A stretch of 64,000 nt of DNA from an uncultured Ignavibacterium sp. (GCA_937942875.1 CALEBT010000013.1:1-64000); one strand, 5' to 3'; positions 31,501-41,812 are shown, numbered from the stretch's first letter. The notes: generated by a model not told the origin, from the sequence alone. Program-made: numbers and translations.

Positions 31501-32103
31501 TCTTAAAGCAGGTGATTTTGAATCTTTATAAACACACCAAACAGTAGCATCGCCAATCAGGTCGGGCCTATCTTCTGTTGGATCCCATTTGCCATTACCG
31601 TTCAAATCAACAGGGTTATATTTACCATCTCCATCACCATCGTAAAAATAGGCGCCTAATTCAACAGCTTCTTTCCAATCTTCCCATTGTTCATTAAAAT
31701 CACCTTTATTCTGTTCGAGAACAAAAAGCTGATTTCTTGGATCATTAGTGCCATATTTGTAGGTACCTTGTTCGTAATCTGTAATTCTTGATGCAGAGGC
31801 AACTGCATTTGCCCAAGGAATACCATTTGTTTTCCCACTTAAGAAGAAACCACCCGAATAGAGAAATTCTTTTCCGTCTAATCTACCACCAGAACTTCCA
31901 CCGATAGAAACATCACCAAGAACTCCAATTCTATTTAATGGAATACTGATATTATTGATGAATAATCTATAAGAATCTCTAGCCGGGACATTTCCTTTAA
32001 AGGTAGTATTTTTGCCACCATCTCCGCTTCTGAAGGCCAAAGAAACTAAGGCAATCAAGAACAGAGATATTAAGTATGTTTTATTTTTCATTATTTTTTT
32101 CAT
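28597..32103 (-). CDS. Large secreted protein with C-terminal T9SS type A sorting-like domain
   Basis: Signal peptide after internal Met; D/N-rich DGDGDGKYNPVDLNGNGKWDPTEDRPD; C-terminal VNVFPNPLFGFNP...LPEEVTIKIFSLAGTRVRTL...LRVASGLYIAVVE. Confidence 0.8.
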   Translation of the reverse strand: MKKIMKNKTYLISLFLIALVSLAFRSGDGGKNTTFKGNVPARDSYRLFINNISIPLNRIGVLGDVSIGGSSGGRLDGKEFLYSGGFFLSGKTNGIPWANAVASASRITDYEQGTYKYGTNDPRNQLFVLEQNKGDFNEQWEDWKEAVELGAYFYDGDGDGKYNPVDLNGNGKWDPTEDRPDLIGDATVWCVYKDSKSPALRRFNDVDPQGIEVRQTVFAFASKGIVGNMIFIRYSLLNTGSVADTLDDVYFGVWADPDLGNVNDAYLDDLVGCDTTLNAGYVYNDGDDNEWGQTPPCFLMDFFQGPIAYVPGKTFVDNNGNGIYDAGDTPLDTAINVQGQVRGIAKFPGAMNEGLSSFVHYMQSHPTHGDPNTQFEARNYMLGLNRVGQILDPCTWGFGQVRGGVNCAQVNPLFSYSGDPVTNTGWINIFPTDQRLMSNTGPFKMIKNVPVDIVVAYVVGRGTDALNSITVAKQYDLLAQLVFDSNFPSPPAPPQVKYDVKNGSDFIDINFKTDEQVNYVARDSVLDIERRLQGYYVTAFRTRSKEPSIQGIPNSTVIAEFQVDNFIKNVYQVAGNGGKNLAIKEVDATNKLSPSIYGNPNTGRMRVRINKDPFDGGPLIKGHEYYFTITHYYLNHRAIIHNNGFPFGTPGDYYDPGGGAIEEFETQRIDVVFGEDQYAPAYYGIQPEKTGPANGAVKALIVNNDALTGDQYTVEFFEDKGQAPGTPYAPFWRLKNNRTNAVLIDSSKVYDWDTTKYAGEVKEGIIVKVQPVEPLIGSGNQITYTPSTNRWFTTFRSDSGTGVFYVGRDISQSTAITIRQTANISSNYSRASSLRTVELRFGTNGKAYRYLNGFKPVGNPPAVTRGTSFIYAPFVTAAETTNTGIKKFGEGFVDVPFTAWVKDDKFKEERQLAVAFVEISAAMGGNPDGVWDPGTVTTPLGNEIILILDAPYDPNGANIVYTGGNGSYSGTNWPDIVRSYTLNDPAANADQKAIASSRLFNTLYAVSLKKRSETSTFTNGDILRIPVVTYPYTSADKFTFKTTAKGLLSEDDQRALFNKVNVFPNPLFGFNPATSYANTPPDEPFVTFSNLPEEVTIKIFSLAGTRVRTLTSADKSSPNSTFLRWNLKNEDGLRVASGLYIAVVESPKYGEKILKFSIIMPQKQIERY

Positions 32104-32130
32104 TTTTTCCTCGTTATTAATCCTGAACAA

Positions 32131-34959
32131 TTAAAAGGAAATATTTGAGAAATTAATTTTTAATCCCAACTTAATTAATCTTGGAATACCGAAATTAAAT
32201 GGATTCATTTCAAGTGATTTATAATCAGCTTCAAATAACTGTGGATAAGGATGTTCATTTCTAAATTTCCTTCCCTGAGCAGTGTTCAACCACGCTGTTG
32301 TATAAGGACTGCCAGTTGAGCGATATACTTCAACCGGATTATCAGCATCAAACAGGTTCTCAATAACTACATAAGGAGTTATTACTAAATTACTGATTGG
32401 AATACCTTTTTCGATCTTTAAATCAACCCTGAAATTTCCTGGTCCATAAGCTGAGTTTACATATCCTTTGGTTTCACCCCAGTTTGAAGAGCCTTCTAAT
32501 AAGTTTTGTTCCTGAAGAGGAGTATAAGGCCTTCCACTATTGAATGAAACGAGAATATTAGCGTTTGTCATTTCCAATAGACCAAGGTCGTTTCTTGGAA
32601 CACTAATGTCTAAGTTAACTGTTCCTGTATGTCTCTGATCGAAATCCAATGGAGCAATAACTTTTGGTATTCTGTCAGGTCCTGTATTTCTGAAAGCTGC
32701 AATAAAGTTAGATGAAGTTGAAGAACCTGTACCCTCTGCAATTGAATATGTATAATTCAATGCCATTGAGAAATAACTGATTCTTGCAACATCCAAAGAG
32801 AATGCAAGACCTTTAATTGTACCAAAGTCTGTATTTGTTGGGGTATAATATTCTAACAATTCACCACCAGGAGTTCTTTGGAAAAATACCAATTGCCGAT
32901 TTATCAATCCTCGTGTGTTTTTATAGAAAGCTGTGATGTTTAATGCTGCAATATCACCTAATACTTGCCTGAAACCAACTTCATATTGAGTTGTTTCTTC
33001 ACTATTAACATATCCATTTAAGAAAGTCAATGATGCATCTCTTACTAAATCATTATAATCTATTTTGCTTGAATAAAGCTGATTTAAATTTGGTTGTTGG
33101 ATAAATTTCCCGTACTGAGCGTGGAAAACTGTTGTTGCAGTTACGGGGAATCCCAATCCAATTCTTGGTGAAATCTTAAGTTCAGCTTTTTTAGTAATAA
33201 AATCTTCAGCATCAAATTTATTTGGATCACCAGCAGCATATGGTAATTTAGGATCTTTCAAAATATCTGTTTTAGTATCAAAATAATCCATTCTTAATCC
33301 TACATTAAGAACTATATCTTGTAATTCAAATCTGTCCTGTATGTAAGCATAAGCTAACAAAGGTTTCTTGGGGGCAAATTCTGTATCATCTGCATTATCT
33401 GAAGAAGTTTCATTTTTGCCTGTAATATCATAACCAAATACAGTAGGCTGCAATCTGGAATACTTTTCTTTTTCAGGAAGGTTTCTAATATTTTTGGAAG
33501 CAAGCCCAACTGGATTGATATCAAAATATCTCAAAGTATGAGTATTTAAACCACCACCAACTTCAATGAGGTGATTTGAAATCTGCGTAGTAAAATCTGC
33601 ATCGAAATTGAATGTTTCTGATTTATATTTTGTGTAAGAGTTAGATACTCTTCCTTTTAACCAGTAAATTCCGACCGAATCTTGGAGTAACCTTTGCCCA
33701 TCGCGAGGAAGAGTAACACCAATTTTTGCATTTGCTATACTATCTCCATAAGCTTCAATATTTCTGAACCAAATTCCGTCTCCAGATTCGCTGGTATATA
33801 ATTTATATCCGGCATTAAAGTTCCAGAATGAGTTTGAGGATAAGTTATTTGAAACTCTCATTGTGTAGGAATAATTACCAGTTTCATTTTGAGTATTGTG
33901 TTCAGGATTATTTTTTATATAAGTTCCGATAACACCTCTGTATTTTCTGGTATTGATATTTGCACCCAACCTGAGTGTCCAATTTTCAATGCTAAAGTTT
34001 GTTCTACCTGTAATTCTGTAAACACCCGCATCATTCTCAGGTATAAAATCAAAAGATTTACCGATTGATGGGAAGCTATAGTTTACAGCTTTAGGATCTG
34101 CATCTTTAAACCAACCTCTTTCTACAGATACGAAGAAAGTCTGTTTTGGATATCCGGGGATAATTGGACCACTCAATGATCCAGTATAAAGATTATAACC
34201 AAAATCGTCCGTGAATGAAGATGTTAAAACATCGGCAAAAATAGAGTAATTAGCAGCACCAGTTTTTGTAGTAACGTTAATAATACCAGATTGTGCCTGA
34301 CCGTACTTGGCTTCGTAACCGCCAATTTCAAATGCAATCTGTTCGATAGCTGCATTACTTACTTGAGAAGTATTATTTCCAAAAAATACGTCATTCTGAG
34401 GAACACCATCAACTATGTATAAAACTTCACCACTTCTGCCACCACGAACGTTAATTGTAGCGTTACCTTCAGAACCACCACTGCCTTCCTGCATAACAAC
34501 ACCAGCCTGAAGAGAAGCAAGTTTCTCAACACCTTTTACAGGAAGTCTGGCAATTTCTTCGGAGTCAATAACTTTTTTAGTGTTAGTGGCTTTTTCTTCA
34601 AAGAATTTTTTATCCTGAACTACTATTTCAGGAAGAGTAAAATCAGTGCTCAATTCAACATTTAGTTCGTAAGTTACACCTCCAACAACTCTTACATTCT
34701 GAACAGTTTTAGGAGCATAACCAACATAACTAAAACGCACATCGTAAGTTCCGGGCGGAACGTTTAGAATAAAATATTCGCCTTCAATATTTGAGGCAGC
34801 ACCCCAATCGGTATTGATGATTACGATGTTTGCCCCTACTAAGGGTTCTTTAGTGGCTGCATCGATAACCTTACCGCTAATTTTACCCACACCCGTTTGG
34901 GCAAAATTGAATGAGGTAATAAGGAGTAAACCGAATAAAACGGTATAAATTCGTTTCAT
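32131..34959 (-). CDS. TonB-dependent receptor with N-terminal carboxypeptidase-regulatory-like domain
   Basis: GKISGKVIDAATKEPLVGANIVI...GEYFILNVPPGTYDVRFSYVGY; plug domain INVRGGRSGEVLYIVDGVPQND; barrel. Confidence 0.93.
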   Translation of the reverse strand: MKRIYTVLFGLLLITSFNFAQTGVGKISGKVIDAATKEPLVGANIVIINTDWGAASNIEGEYFILNVPPGTYDVRFSYVGYAPKTVQNVRVVGGVTYELNVELSTDFTLPEIVVQDKKFFEEKATNTKKVIDSEEIARLPVKGVEKLASLQAGVVMQEGSGGSEGNATINVRGGRSGEVLYIVDGVPQNDVFFGNNTSQVSNAAIEQIAFEIGGYEAKYGQAQSGIINVTTKTGAANYSIFADVLTSSFTDDFGYNLYTGSLSGPIIPGYPKQTFFVSVERGWFKDADPKAVNYSFPSIGKSFDFIPENDAGVYRITGRTNFSIENWTLRLGANINTRKYRGVIGTYIKNNPEHNTQNETGNYSYTMRVSNNLSSNSFWNFNAGYKLYTSESGDGIWFRNIEAYGDSIANAKIGVTLPRDGQRLLQDSVGIYWLKGRVSNSYTKYKSETFNFDADFTTQISNHLIEVGGGLNTHTLRYFDINPVGLASKNIRNLPEKEKYSRLQPTVFGYDITGKNETSSDNADDTEFAPKKPLLAYAYIQDRFELQDIVLNVGLRMDYFDTKTDILKDPKLPYAAGDPNKFDAEDFITKKAELKISPRIGLGFPVTATTVFHAQYGKFIQQPNLNQLYSSKIDYNDLVRDASLTFLNGYVNSEETTQYEVGFRQVLGDIAALNITAFYKNTRGLINRQLVFFQRTPGGELLEYYTPTNTDFGTIKGLAFSLDVARISYFSMALNYTYSIAEGTGSSTSSNFIAAFRNTGPDRIPKVIAPLDFDQRHTGTVNLDISVPRNDLGLLEMTNANILVSFNSGRPYTPLQEQNLLEGSSNWGETKGYVNSAYGPGNFRVDLKIEKGIPISNLVITPYVVIENLFDADNPVEVYRSTGSPYTTAWLNTAQGRKFRNEHPYPQLFEADYKSLEMNPFNFGIPRLIKLGLKINFSNISF

Positions 34960-35017
34960 CTCATCTCCACCATATATTGTTTAATAAAAGTTTTCTAAAT
35001 ATTTCAAAGAAATTAAA

Positions 35018-35062
35018 AAGCGGATGGTTGAATTCTGTTGCCGGAATCCTTTCCATCCGCTT
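35018..35062 (-). terminator. Intrinsic terminator upstream of the TonB receptor gene (after 35110-36903)
   Basis: 10-bp stem AAGCGGATGG/CCATCCGCTT followed on the minus strand by TTTTTAATTTC. Confidence 0.7.
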
Positions 35063-35109
35063 AGAAAATTATAAGAACTTATTTGCTAAATTTCTCACTT
35101 AAATCCGAT

Positions 35110-36903
35110 TTACTTCATTAACATCATTTTCTTAGATGCTGTAAAGTTTCCGGCTGTAATTGTATAAACATACATTCCGGAGGAAAGATTTGATGCGTTA
35201 AAATTAACATCATAAGAACCAGCATCTTTTACTTCATTAACTAATGTTGCAACTTCTTTTCCAAGCATATCAAATACTTTGATAGAAACATTTGTTCTTT
35301 CAGCAACAGAGTAAGTGATTCTTGTACTTGGATTGAAAGGATTCGGATAATTTTGACCAAGTTCAAAACTATTTACAACCGGCGTATTATCTGCAGATAC
35401 TACATCAATATCAAAAGTAGTATAAACAATTGGATTATCTGTCAATACGTTATCGAATGGACCAACACCAGTTGTTAAATCTGCTAAATAAACAATATGT
35501 GCACGATATTTTGTAGCACTTACTTTTTCTAAATGCTGAGCAACTGTTCCATAAGTTTCAGAAACTGTATTACTCATTCCGGGGAATTTACCACCATATA
35601 CCCACGTGTCTCCACCATTGGTTGAGAATGCGTGATATAAATCTCTCCAATAATACATAGCTGGAGTTGCAGCGCCATTACTTGCAGTATCTAACCCACC
35701 CTGTGCATTTAACTGTGGGCCGGTCCAGATAACATAAACAACTGAACCATCTTCGTTAGTTGCAACTGATGGATATGATTGTCCGATTGCATTAGTTGGA
35801 TAATAATTTGAAATAGCTCTAATGGTATCAATAGCTCTTGAAGAAATTGATTTCCAGGTATTTGATGTTGAATTATAATACAACAATGGGAATTGTGCAC
35901 CGAGAGAAGTATCTCTTGTTGCATTAAAATATAATCCATAACCATTTGCAACAGCGTGGAAAACTCCATTATTTGCAATAGCTATATCAGTTTGAGCAAA
36001 GTTTTCAATTATCGGGGCAAAATTAGGAGTATGATAACCTACAACCTTATCAAATTCACCATCAACAGCAATTTTCTGAGCAGTCCAGTTAGTACCTCCA
36101 TTTGTAGATTTTATTACCCAGAAACAATCTGCTTCATTTGGATTTGCACCGCTATAAACGTGAGCACCACCACCAGTTGGGGTACCTTCAGCGTTTCCAA
36201 ACATTATTAAGTGTTGTTCGTTAAGTGACTTACTCATACCAACTTCAACACCACCATTGTTTGTCCACGATGAAATAAAACTTTTAATACTATCCCAATT
36301 TGTAAAAGACACGCCAAAATCTGTAGTTTTATAAAATTGATACTGAACTCTGCCACCAGATGTAGCCAAGAAGATATTACCACCTGACATTTGTACGGAT
36401 GGATCAGTTGAAGGGTCAAACTGTGCAGTTAAATATCCTGCACCACCATCCCAAATGGAAAGGCGGCTTGGAGTATGCCAAACCAAAGCAAGAGTGCCTG
36501 TACCATCACCAGTTAAACCTAAATCTATATGAGGCCAACCGCCAGCGCCATTGCTAACTGTTTGAGTAACCCAGGATGTACCTTCTTTTCTTGAGTGAGC
36601 AGCGTGTCTGGTTGCAGCACCCTGCCACGGACGAATCATATTAAAAAGATGAGGTTTTTGATTTGTAACGTCAAAAACTATTTGGTCACGAATGACTGAG
36701 TTTGAAAAATAATCGTAATTTGTAGTAATTACGGTTTCACCATTAATAATAGCCGGAGGAGCAATGTGTTTTTCAACGACGCTGCCAACAGCATTGTCAT
36801 CAGCCAATTGTCTGTAGTGAACCTTAACGGAACCGTCTTGTGCCATTGCTAAACTAGCAACGAAAAGAGTAACTAGAATAACTGTAAGAATGTTTCTAGT
36901 CAT
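35110..36903 (-). CDS. Secreted protein with T9SS type A sorting domain
   Basis: Signal peptide; C-terminal NSFELGQNYPNPFNPSTRITYSV...VSIKVFDMLGKEVATLVNEVKDAGSYDVNFNASNLSSGMYVYTITAGNFTASKKMMLMK. Confidence 0.93.
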   Translation of the reverse strand: MTRNILTVILVTLFVASLAMAQDGSVKVHYRQLADDNAVGSVVEKHIAPPAIINGETVITTNYDYFSNSVIRDQIVFDVTNQKPHLFNMIRPWQGAATRHAAHSRKEGTSWVTQTVSNGAGGWPHIDLGLTGDGTGTLALVWHTPSRLSIWDGGAGYLTAQFDPSTDPSVQMSGGNIFLATSGGRVQYQFYKTTDFGVSFTNWDSIKSFISSWTNNGGVEVGMSKSLNEQHLIMFGNAEGTPTGGGAHVYSGANPNEADCFWVIKSTNGGTNWTAQKIAVDGEFDKVVGYHTPNFAPIIENFAQTDIAIANNGVFHAVANGYGLYFNATRDTSLGAQFPLLYYNSTSNTWKSISSRAIDTIRAISNYYPTNAIGQSYPSVATNEDGSVVYVIWTGPQLNAQGGLDTASNGAATPAMYYWRDLYHAFSTNGGDTWVYGGKFPGMSNTVSETYGTVAQHLEKVSATKYRAHIVYLADLTTGVGPFDNVLTDNPIVYTTFDIDVVSADNTPVVNSFELGQNYPNPFNPSTRITYSVAERTNVSIKVFDMLGKEVATLVNEVKDAGSYDVNFNASNLSSGMYVYTITAGNFTASKKMMLMK

Positions 36904-36996
36904 TTTGATCTCCTTTTTTTTGTGAATGATTAGTTTTGGTTAATTAGTTAATAAAAATTACACTTTTAGTTAATTTCTTTTCAAATCACTATGAAA

Positions 36997-37023
36997 AATA
37001 TATTACAACAAAATTTTTGTCAA
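36997..37023 (-). promoter_or_regulatory. Candidate promoter for the 35110-36903 gene
   Basis: Minus-strand TTGACA (37023-37018), 15-bp spacer, TATATT (37002-36997); spacing is short. Confidence 0.35.
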
Positions 37024-37105
37024 GTTTTTCGGTAATTTTTATTTTTTTTGTTGAAAATAATGATTTTTAAACAAAAGTCAAATCATTTTTAAGTACATAA
37101 ATTTT

Positions 37106-37432
37106 TTAATTAGTCATAAAAGGCTGAAGCTTACTTAAGATATTTGCCTTAGGAACAGCACCAACAATTGTATCAACAACTTTTCCATCCTTGAATATCA
37201 GCAAGGTTGGTATTCCACGAATACCATATTTAATAGAGGTTTCCTGATTAGAGTCAACATCCAGTTTACCAATCTTAACCTTTCCAGAAAGTTCATCAGC
37301 TAATTGTTCAACAATTGGTGCAATCATTTTACAAGGACCACACCAAACTGCCCAGAAATCAACCAGAACTGGAAGATTTGATTTTATAACTTCTTCCTCA
37401 AAATTTTGATCTGTAAAAGTATATGGTTTCAT
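37106..37432 (-). CDS. trxA: Thioredoxin
   Basis: LVDFWAVWCGPCKMIAPIVEQLA...YGIRGIPTLLIFKDG. Confidence 0.96.
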   Translation of the reverse strand: MKPYTFTDQNFEEEVIKSNLPVLVDFWAVWCGPCKMIAPIVEQLADELSGKVKIGKLDVDSNQETSIKYGIRGIPTLLIFKDGKVVDTIVGAVPKANILSKLQPFMTN

Positions 37433-37457
37433 AAATTTACCTTAATTATTTATTAAA

Positions 37458-38282
37458 CTAAATTAAACTATTGTTCTGACCAACATAATTAACAATATCT
37501 TCACCACCATCTGCGTGAATAACACTTCCGGAAATCCAATTACCACCATCTTTACATAATAATGAAACAATCTTTGCAACATCTTTCGGATCAGTTAGCC
37601 TTCCCATAGGATTTTTTCTTTTAGCAATTTCAATCATTTCTTTATTACCGGGAATTTTTCTCAAAGCAGGAGTATCTGTTACACCAGCCATAATAGCGTT
37701 TACCGAAGCCCTTGTATGACCAAGTTCCATAGCAAGTTGACGACAGTGAGATTCAAGCGCAGCTTTTGCCGCGGATACTGCACCATAAGATGGAATTACT
37801 GTGTGACTACCGGAACTTGTCATCGCAAAAATTCTTGATTCCGGTGCAAGCAGACCATTGGTATATACATCCTGAGTCCAATAAACAAGAGAATGAGCCA
37901 TAACATCCATGGTCATTTCAATCTGAGCTTTAGTAATTGCCTGCTCTGATGATTTAGGTATATATGGTCTTAGAGTTCCAAATGCAAGAGAGTGAACAAT
38001 AACTTTTATTTCTGGTTTTCCGGATAGTTTATTTTTTATTGAAGATATTATTTCATTTCTTTTTTCATCATCAGCAGCATTAGCATTAAAAAAAACTGCT
38101 TCACTTCCATAAGATTTAATTTCAGATATAATTCTTTCAACATTATGTAAAGTTGCCTGTCTATCTAAGTGAACGCCAAATATATTATAACCATCTTTAG
38201 CTAATTGCAGAGCAATTGCTTCACCGAAGCCTGATGAAGCTCCTAAGATTAAAGCCCAATTTAACCGTTCTATATTTTTCAT
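37458..38282 (-). CDS. SDR-family enoyl-ACP reductase-like (FabL/FabI type)
   Basis: ALILGASSGFGEAIALQLAKDGYNIFGVHLDR; SYGAVSAAKAALE gives a Tyr-X6-Lys spacing as in enoyl-ACP reductases. Confidence 0.7.
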   Translation of the reverse strand: MKNIERLNWALILGASSGFGEAIALQLAKDGYNIFGVHLDRQATLHNVERIISEIKSYGSEAVFFNANAADDEKRNEIISSIKNKLSGKPEIKVIVHSLAFGTLRPYIPKSSEQAITKAQIEMTMDVMAHSLVYWTQDVYTNGLLAPESRIFAMTSSGSHTVIPSYGAVSAAKAALESHCRQLAMELGHTRASVNAIMAGVTDTPALRKIPGNKEMIEIAKRKNPMGRLTDPKDVAKIVSLLCKDGGNWISGSVIHADGGEDIVNYVGQNNSLI

Positions 38283-38338
38283 TTACTAATTCCTACTTAT
38301 TCGTAAACAGTGGAGCAATAATACTAAATAGAAAAAAT

Positions 38339-41300
38339 CTACACAAGATTTGATGACTTGGGTTTCAGAACTATGGAGTCTTCACCAAAAAGTTTTTCAA
38401 CTTTTTCAATGAATTCATAATCTATTTTAACACGAAAATTTTCTATTGAATATAAGTCAACTTTAGAACCATTTTCAGATAAAGCAATGTAAACAGGAAT
38501 ATTTCCTTCGTGGTTAATAAAAATATTTTTTAATTCTGAAAATCTTTTTTCATCAACAGAATTTTTATCAATCATAATTTTCACACTTTCAACAAGCTCA
38601 TCATTGGCTTTTTTGATTGGAATAATTTTGTTTATCTGAATTTTAACCGAGTCGCCACTGCTTTCAAGATTACCGATGGCTACAATTACTTCATCTTCAC
38701 GAATATATTTTTCATACTCTTCAAATGTTTTTGAGAAAACAATACACTCACAAGAACCTGTAAAATCATCTAAATTAAAAAATGCCATTGGCTTGTTTGA
38801 TTTATCGAGTTTAGTTTTAAGAGCTGTAATAACCCCGCACGCTGTAACATTTCCTTCAATTTCAAATTCTTCGGTTTCACCAAGATGAATGGTGGAAAAG
38901 GATTCATACTCAATTTCATATCTTCTGAGTGGATGGTCAGAAATATAAAATCCTACAACTGTTCTTTCCTTAGAAAGTTGAATATCTTTATTCCAGTTTT
39001 TGATTTCAGGAAGTTTTGGTTCGCTAAGTTTTATATCCTCAGAATCAGCAAATAAACTGTCTGATAGATTTATTTTGGAGTTCTGAACTTTATGTGCAAA
39101 ATCTAAAACTATCTCAACTGATTCGAAAAGTTGTGCTCTGTTTTTATGCAACAAATCAAATGCACCAGCTAAAATCAGACCTTCAATAGCCCTTTTGTTA
39201 ACAATACGAGTATCTACATTAATACAGAAATCGAAGATGCTTGTAAAATCTCTGTTCAGTTTTTCTCTTGCAGAAATAATTTCTTTAACTGCGGGAATCC
39301 CAACATTTTTAATCGCTGCTAATCCAAAAACTATCTCACCATTTATAACATCAAAATAGATTGAAGGCTTATTTACATTTGGAGGGAGAACTTTAATTTT
39401 AAGCTTTCTACAATCTTCCAGAAACTTTGTTACTTTCTTTGTATCGCCGAATTCATTTTTAAGATTTGCTGCAAGAAATTCTGCGGTATAGTGAGCTTTA
39501 AGATATGCTGTTTGATATGCGACGTGGCTATAGGCAATTGCGTGACTTTTATTAAATCCATAATTGGCAAATTCGAAGATGTTATCAAAAATTTTCTCAG
39601 CAATTTTTTTATCAATTTTATTTTTTTCTGCTCCGTCCAGAAATTTTATTTTTTGTTCCTTCATTGCAATGAGGTCTTTTTTACCCATCGCTTTGCGAAG
39701 ATTATCAGCTTCGGCTAAAGACATTCCACCAATTTTGTTAGCAATTTGAATTACCTGTTCCTGATAAACTATAATTCCGTAGGTTTCACGAAGTATTGGT
39801 TCCATCATTGGGTGAAGATACTCAGTTGCCTGCTCTTTAAATTTACGTTTAATGAAGTCATCAATAAATTTCATTGGGCCTGGTCGGTACAAAGCATTCA
39901 TAGCAGCAAGGTCTTTTATTGACGATGGTTTCAGTCTTTTTAAATATTCTCTCATTGGTGCAGATTCAAACTGAAATATTCCGGTTGTCTGACCTTTTCT
40001 AAAAAGATTGTATGTGGCTTCATCATCAAGAGGGATATTGTCTATATCTATTTCAATCCCATAATTTCTCTTAACCATATCAATAGTATCTTGAATAATT
40101 GTCAATGTTCTTAAACCAAGGAAATCCATTTTCAACAAGCCAACTGATTCTAAATCCTTCATATTATACTGAGTGACAATTTCTTCCTGAGAAGTTGTTT
40201 TGGCAAGAGGAGAATAATTGCTCACATCATCCGGAGTAATTACAACACCAGCAGCATGCTTTGATGAATTTCTTACCATTCCTTCAAGTACTTTTGCATA
40301 TTTAATCAAATCAACAATTTGTTGATCATCAGATTCCTTCACCCATTTTAATTCAGGAACTTCTGCTAATGCCTGATCAATAGAATAAACTTTTCCAAAT
40401 TTTGAAGGAATAAATTTCGTAATCTTATTTACTGTTGGAATAGGGATTTTTAATACCCGTGCAACATCTCTTATAACTGCTTTGGAGGATAAAGTATTAA
40501 AAGTAACTATCTGGCTTACACAATTATGACCATATTTGTTTTTGACATATTCAATTACCTCTCCTCTTTTATCATCAGCAAAATCCACATCAATATCGGG
40601 AAGCGATTTTCTTGATGGATTAAGAAATCTTTCAAATAGTAAATCATAATTGAGAGGATTAATATTTGTGATTCCAAGTGCATAAGCAACAAGACTTCCT
40701 GCAGCACTTCCTCTTCCCGGTCCAACAGGAATTCTTTTCTCTTTAGCTGCGTTAATAAAATCCTGAACTACAAGAAAATAACCAGAAAATCCCATTTGTT
40801 TAATTGTATCAAATTCATATTCAAAACGCTTTTTAATTTCAGGAGTAACTTCGGAAATTTTTTTATGTAAGCCATCGACAGCAAGCTCATATAAATAATC
40901 ATCAAGATTTTTAGAATTAGATTCTGGCGGGATTGAAAATTTAGGGAAGAAATGTTGTTCCAAGTTCAAGTTGAGATTAATCTTTTCATCTATTTCTAAT
41001 GTATTCTCAATTGCATCTTTGTGTTTTTTGAAAATTTTCTTCATCTGTTCAGGTGATTTGAAATAAATTTCATCTGTTCCATACTTTAACTGTCTGTAAT
41101 CATAATCATTTTTATCAGAAAGAAGAAGCAGAATATTATGTGCAATTGAATGTTCTTTCTCAATGTAATGACAATCATTTGTAGCAATCAGCTTTATACC
41201 CAATTCTTTAGAAAGACGCGGCATATGCTCAAGAATTGGTTGTTCAATTTCTAATGAATGATCCTGAATCTCTAGGTAAAAATCGTCTCCAAATATTTCT

Positions 41301-41812
41301 TTATAAGTTATTGCCGTTTCTTTTGCTTTAACTAAATCGCCGTTAACTATATGAGATGAAATTATTCCGGCAGGACAAGCTGAGGTACAGATTATTCCTT
41401 CACTATGCTTTCTTAAAACTTCCAGATCAATTCTTGGTCTGTAATAATATCCTTCAAGAAAACCTATGGTTGACAGTTTAACAAGATTGGAATATCCTGT
41501 TTCATTTTTTGCTAAAAGAAGTAAATGGTGATAAGGCTTGGTTTTTTTTCTGCCGGGAATTTCTTCAGCTTTGCTTTTATCGAATCTGCTTCCTTCTTTT
41601 ACTATGTAAGCTTCCATTCCAATTATCGGCTTAATGCCTTCCTTCTTAGCCTTTTTATAAAACTCAATTGCTCCGAACATCACACCGTGATCAGTAATTG
41701 CAACAGATTTCATATCGAACTTTTTGGCAGCACCGATTAGTCCTGAGACTGTACAAGCACCATCCTGAAGACTATAATGAGTATGGTTATGTAAATGAAT
41801 AAAATCTGACAT
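38339..41812 (-). CDS. dnaE: DNA polymerase III alpha subunit
   Basis: FIHLHNHTHYSLQDGACTV PHP domain; VGPGRGSAAGSLVAYALGIT; LPDIDVDFADDKRGEVIEYV; GIFQFES. Confidence 0.97.
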   Translation of the reverse strand: MSDFIHLHNHTHYSLQDGACTVSGLIGAAKKFDMKSVAITDHGVMFGAIEFYKKAKKEGIKPIIGMEAYIVKEGSRFDKSKAEEIPGRKKTKPYHHLLLLAKNETGYSNLVKLSTIGFLEGYYYRPRIDLEVLRKHSEGIICTSACPAGIISSHIVNGDLVKAKETAITYKEIFGDDFYLEIQDHSLEIEQPILEHMPRLSKELGIKLIATNDCHYIEKEHSIAHNILLLLSDKNDYDYRQLKYGTDEIYFKSPEQMKKIFKKHKDAIENTLEIDEKINLNLNLEQHFFPKFSIPPESNSKNLDDYLYELAVDGLHKKISEVTPEIKKRFEYEFDTIKQMGFSGYFLVVQDFINAAKEKRIPVGPGRGSAAGSLVAYALGITNINPLNYDLLFERFLNPSRKSLPDIDVDFADDKRGEVIEYVKNKYGHNCVSQIVTFNTLSSKAVIRDVARVLKIPIPTVNKITKFIPSKFGKVYSIDQALAEVPELKWVKESDDQQIVDLIKYAKVLEGMVRNSSKHAAGVVITPDDVSNYSPLAKTTSQEEIVTQYNMKDLESVGLLKMDFLGLRTLTIIQDTIDMVKRNYGIEIDIDNIPLDDEATYNLFRKGQTTGIFQFESAPMREYLKRLKPSSIKDLAAMNALYRPGPMKFIDDFIKRKFKEQATEYLHPMMEPILRETYGIIVYQEQVIQIANKIGGMSLAEADNLRKAMGKKDLIAMKEQKIKFLDGAEKNKIDKKIAEKIFDNIFEFANYGFNKSHAIAYSHVAYQTAYLKAHYTAEFLAANLKNEFGDTKKVTKFLEDCRKLKIKVLPPNVNKPSIYFDVINGEIVFGLAAIKNVGIPAVKEIISAREKLNRDFTSIFDFCINVDTRIVNKRAIEGLILAGAFDLLHKNRAQLFESVEIVLDFAHKVQNSKINLSDSLFADSEDIKLSEPKLPEIKNWNKDIQLSKERTVVGFYISDHPLRRYEIEYESFSTIHLGETEEFEIEGNVTACGVITALKTKLDKSNKPMAFFNLDDFTGSCECIVFSKTFEEYEKYIREDEVIVAIGNLESSGDSVKIQINKIIPIKKANDELVESVKIMIDKNSVDEKRFSELKNIFINHEGNIPVYIALSENGSKVDLYSIENFRVKIDYEFIEKVEKLFGEDSIVLKPKSSNLV

